From positions 1 to 8,256 of the forward strand of contig CALBET010000512.1 in the NCBI GenBank assembly GCA_937888665.1: 8,256 nt of DNA, read 5' to 3'. How positions within the stretch are numbered: the first letter of the stretch is position 1; every line of letters begins with the position of its first letter. The notes under the pieces were generated by a model. That model did not search any database. It worked only from the letters and a program-made list of their open reading frames with translations, and was not told the DNA's origin. The translations under genes and the position numbers were made by a program. This DNA is from an uncultured Acidobacteriota bacterium (GTDB lineage Bacteria; Acidobacteriota; Vicinamibacteria; Vicinamibacterales; UBA8438). This document shows positions 6,821 through 8,256 of this stretch, one piece after another.

Positions 6821-7288
6821 CTAGCCGACGACGAGATGGATCATGTAGTGCGTGTTGTTCTGGTTTGACCAGACGCGCAGGTAGTCGTTGCCCTTCAGGA
6901 GTTCGACTCGTGACGTGCCGCTCGCGGGTGGCGCGGTCTTCGCCACGTCCTGAATCTCGCTGTTCGGGATGATGTTCACCACCTCGCGGCCACGCACTTC
7001 GCCGCCCTGGCGAAACTCCACCCAGCGCGCGAGGACGGCCAGCTGTCCAGGCGCCGGCGGGGCGGCCGAATCGCCCGTGACATGCAGGTCGTAGGTGCCT
7101 GACGCTAGGGCCTCGCCGTTCGCCATGACCCGGCGTGGCAGTTCAATCGATCCCAGTTCGACGGCCCCAGTTGGGACATCGACATTTGCCGGCGCCGTTT
7201 GGGCTCGGACCACATCGAGCGGTCCCGCGACGGTCAAACCAAGGATGGCGCAGGCCAAGACGAGAATAGTGCTGTGCTGTCGTTTCAT
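6821..7288 (-). CDS. Small secreted protein of unknown function
   Basis: I do not recognise this family. The 155-aa product has a signal peptide: a basic MKRQH start, a hydrophobic core at about 8-22, and a likely signal peptidase I site after VRA at residue 29, so it is probably periplasmic or exported. A VLAC sequence ending at Cys13 resembles a lipobox but sits inside the hydrophobic core, so a lipoprotein is less likely. The mature part, about 126 aa, looks beta-rich, with a GTYDLHVTG stretch, a hydrophilic middle (RWVEFRQGGEVRGREVV), and a C-terminus ending in YMIHLVV. No catalytic motif is visible. The ATG at 7288 is chosen over an in-frame ATG at 7345 because GGGAGGAA lies just upstream and the signal peptide starts there. 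It faces rng tail-to-tail and has its own promoter candidate. Confidence 0.8.
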   Translation of the reverse strand: MKRQHSTILVLACAILGLTVAGPLDVVRAQTAPANVDVPTGAVELGSIELPRRVMANGEALASGTYDLHVTGDSAAPPAPGQLAVLARWVEFRQGGEVRGREVVNIIPNSEIQDVAKTAPPASGTSRVELLKGNDYLRVWSNQNNTHYMIHLVVG

Positions 7289-7290
7289 GC

Positions 7291-7298
7291 TTCCTCCC
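7291..7298 (-). promoter_or_regulatory. Ribosome binding site of the secreted-protein gene
   Basis: Read on the - strand, GGGAGGAA ends 2 nt before the ATG at 7288, with its GGAGG core 4 nt away. It is the best Shine-Dalgarno match in the window and fixes this start over the upstream in-frame ATG. Confidence 0.75.
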
Positions 7299-7314
7299 GC
7301 ATCGGGTGTCGCAG

Positions 7315-7329
7315 GCTGCTGGGAGCAGC
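7315..7329 (-). promoter_or_regulatory. Small perfect hairpin in the leader of the secreted-protein gene
   Basis: Six perfect pairs (GCTGCT against AGCAGC on the + strand) enclose a 3-nt loop, between the promoter candidate and the ribosome binding site. It could stabilise the 5' end of the message. No ligand-binding architecture is apparent, and chance is possible. Confidence 0.3.
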
Positions 7330-7347
7330 GTGGCCCGTGCCGCACTC

Positions 7348-7377
7348 ATGATACCAGAACCGCGCGCGGTGACAGAA
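7348..7377 (-). promoter_or_regulatory. Candidate sigma-70-type extended -10 promoter for the secreted-protein gene
   Basis: On the - strand, TATCAT (7353-7348) is preceded directly by TGG, an extended -10 element. A weak -35-like TTCTGT (7377-7372) lies 18 nt upstream. The -10 lies about 60 nt before the ATG at 7288, leaving room for a leader of roughly 50 nt. The spacer contains the self-complementary CCGCGCGCGG at 7360-7369. This would separate the gene from the alkyltransferase gene upstream. Confidence 0.5.
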
Positions 7378-7395
7378 GCCGGGGCCGGAGATCCG

Positions 7396-7731
7396 CTAGT
7401 CGCGGATCGTCCAGCGGATGGCGGCGAACTGTCGGATTGTGCCACGGAGTCCCACGATGACGCCTTCGTCCTGCAGCAACTGGCGTTTTCGGCGCGGATC
7501 GCTGTAGCCGCCAAGACGGCCGCCGGCCGCCACCACGCGGTGGCAGGGCACGCTGGGCGAGCGGCAGGTCCGCATGATGGTGCCGACGGCTCGCCAGGCG
7601 CGTGGGCGTCCGGCCATGCCCGCGACGTCACCGTAGGTGGCGACGCGGCCGGGCGGAATTCGGCGCACCACATACAGTACCCGCGTTTCGAATGAGCCAG
7701 TGGAGCCAGGGGCTGGGGCAGACACGGGCAC
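7396..7731 (-). CDS. Short MGMT/Ogt-like O6-alkylguanine-DNA alkyltransferase family protein
   Basis: The 111-aa product is the DNA-binding and active-site domain of the O6-alkylguanine-DNA methyltransferase family without the N-terminal domain of full-length Ogt/Ada/MGMT. Visible features are RRIPPGRVATYGDVA with Tyr33, the arginine-finger segment RAVG with Arg47, the alkyl-acceptor motif PCHRVV with Cys63, then GGRLGGYS and LLQDEG. Short homologues with Trp in place of this Cys (ATL proteins) bind lesions without repairing them; this one keeps Cys, so direct repair is possible. The Asn-Pro hinge before PCHR is replaced by TCRSPS, and the span from RAVG to PCHR is 11 residues rather than the 12 in human MGMT. 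The GTG start shares a base with the upstream DinB stop (TAGTG). In-frame GTGs at 7755 and 7725 are alternatives, and none has a well-placed ribosome site. The family call is firm; the activity is uncertain. Confidence 0.85.
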   Translation of the reverse strand: MPVSAPAPGSTGSFETRVLYVVRRIPPGRVATYGDVAGMAGRPRAWRAVGTIMRTCRSPSVPCHRVVAAGGRLGGYSDPRRKRQLLQDEGVIVGLRGTIRQFAAIRWTIRD

Positions 7732-8234
7732 TAGTTCATCGGTGTCGACTTCCACACGTCGTGGATGAGGTCGTTCTGGATGAGCTTCGTCGCGAACACG
7801 ATCTGTCCGGCGTGCGTCGTGAAGTGGAGCACGTGGTTGAAGATCAGCTCGGCGTAGCTTACTGACCTGCCGACGCGGTCCGTCGTGTCCTGTAGTCGGG
7901 CCGGGTCGAACTCGGAGAGCACCCGGTCCGCTTCCGAGATCGCGAAGTCCAAGTGCGCGAACAAGGCCTCCTTTGGCATCGGCCCCTGCTCGGCAAACTC
8001 GGCATCGCGGTTTCGGACGAAGCCGCTCTCTCCGACGCCGTGGCCGATGAACCACCGCGTCGCGCCGCTGATGTGCAGCACGAGATTGCCGATGCTGTTC
8101 GAGCCTTCGTTTGCCCGCCACCAGATTTGCCCATCGTTCAACGCCTCGAGACAGGTCCGCACCTGGCCGGCTTGGTGCACGACCAGGCGTGCGCGGGCGA
8201 GGTCGAGCAGCGTCTTGTTGCCGGTGTCCGTCAT
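7731..8234 (-). CDS. DinB-fold (four-helix, putative metal-binding) family protein
   Basis: The 167-aa product has the length and helical character of the DinB/YfiT-like superfamily, close to the DUF1572-type members. Family features are a Trp-rich early helix region (QIWWRANEG with SNSIGNLVLHISG, His54) and the late helix HVLHFTTHAGQI with His134, His137 and His141. His54, His137 and His141 are the expected metal ligands. Known members include mycothiol- or bacillithiol-dependent transferases and DNA-damage-induced proteins of unknown activity, so a substrate cannot be assigned. No signal peptide or membrane segment is visible, so it is probably cytoplasmic. The ATG start has AGGA 8 nt upstream. 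Its stop overlaps the GTG start of the alkyltransferase gene, making a coupled two-gene unit. Its promoter would be mostly beyond the window edge, which lies 22 nt upstream. Confidence 0.88.
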   Translation of the reverse strand: MTDTGNKTLLDLARARLVVHQAGQVRTCLEALNDGQIWWRANEGSNSIGNLVLHISGATRWFIGHGVGESGFVRNRDAEFAEQGPMPKEALFAHLDFAISEADRVLSEFDPARLQDTTDRVGRSVSYAELIFNHVLHFTTHAGQIVFATKLIQNDLIHDVWKSTPMN

Positions 8235-8256
8235 AGTCGTCGTCCTAGCAGCCCGG

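Noticed and set aside
7360..7369. CCGCGCGCGG palindrome as a possible operator
   Set aside because: It lies in a promoter candidate spacer but is a simple CG run in GC-rich DNA, with no second copy or regulator gene nearby to support an operator call.
7756..8121. Upstream extension of the alkyltransferase frame into the DinB gene
   Set aside because: The added 122 residues are out-of-frame translation of the DinB gene and do not resemble the N-terminal domain of Ogt or MGMT.

Overview
The window is a dense, high-GC bacterial chromosome segment with two parts. Positions 1-6746 on the + strand carry a cell-shape (elongasome) cluster, mreB(partial)-mreC-mreD-mrdA(PBP2)-rodA, followed by an RNase E/G-family ribonuclease gene, rng. 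Positions 6821-8234 on the - strand carry three genes. In their own reading order they are a DinB-fold protein, a short O6-alkylguanine-DNA-alkyltransferase-like protein, and a small secreted protein of unknown function.

The organism is probably a Gram-negative-type rod. The PBP2 N-terminus (a charged leader with EERR, then FWLLQVVQH, AENNHRR and LRAPRG) and the abundance of DinB-fold and small secreted proteins remind me of Acidobacteriota, perhaps the Vicinamibacteria. This is inference from recall, not a search result. Codon usage looks uniformly GC-rich, and I saw no insertion sequence, phage gene, tRNA, rRNA or CRISPR array.

The + strand cluster is tightly packed. mreB and mreC overlap by 8 nt through a TTG start, mreC and mreD overlap by 4 nt (GTGA), mreD to mrdA is a 33-nt gap, and mrdA to rodA is a 6-nt gap. 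The products form one machine: MreB filaments inside the membrane, MreC and MreD as membrane scaffold, RodA polymerising glycan from lipid II, and PBP2 crosslinking it. A 243-nt leader containing a strong hairpin separates rodA from rng. In E. coli rng (cafA) also lies downstream of mreBCD, so the shape-genes/RNase G association is probably an old neighbourhood, although here mrdA and rodA are inserted and maf is absent.

rng and the secreted-protein gene converge on a 14-position GC-rich hairpin (one mismatch) at 6761-6795, a likely shared terminator. In the - strand group, the DinB stop codon and the alkyltransferase GTG start share a base (TAGTG), suggesting translational coupling. The secreted-protein gene has its own extended -10 promoter candidate.

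I found no convincing unknown multi-gene system. The points most worth a second look are the acidic plus SG/RG low-complexity insert inside the RNase G S1 domain, the structured rng leader, and the DinB/alkyltransferase pair with a non-canonical hinge before its PCHR motif.
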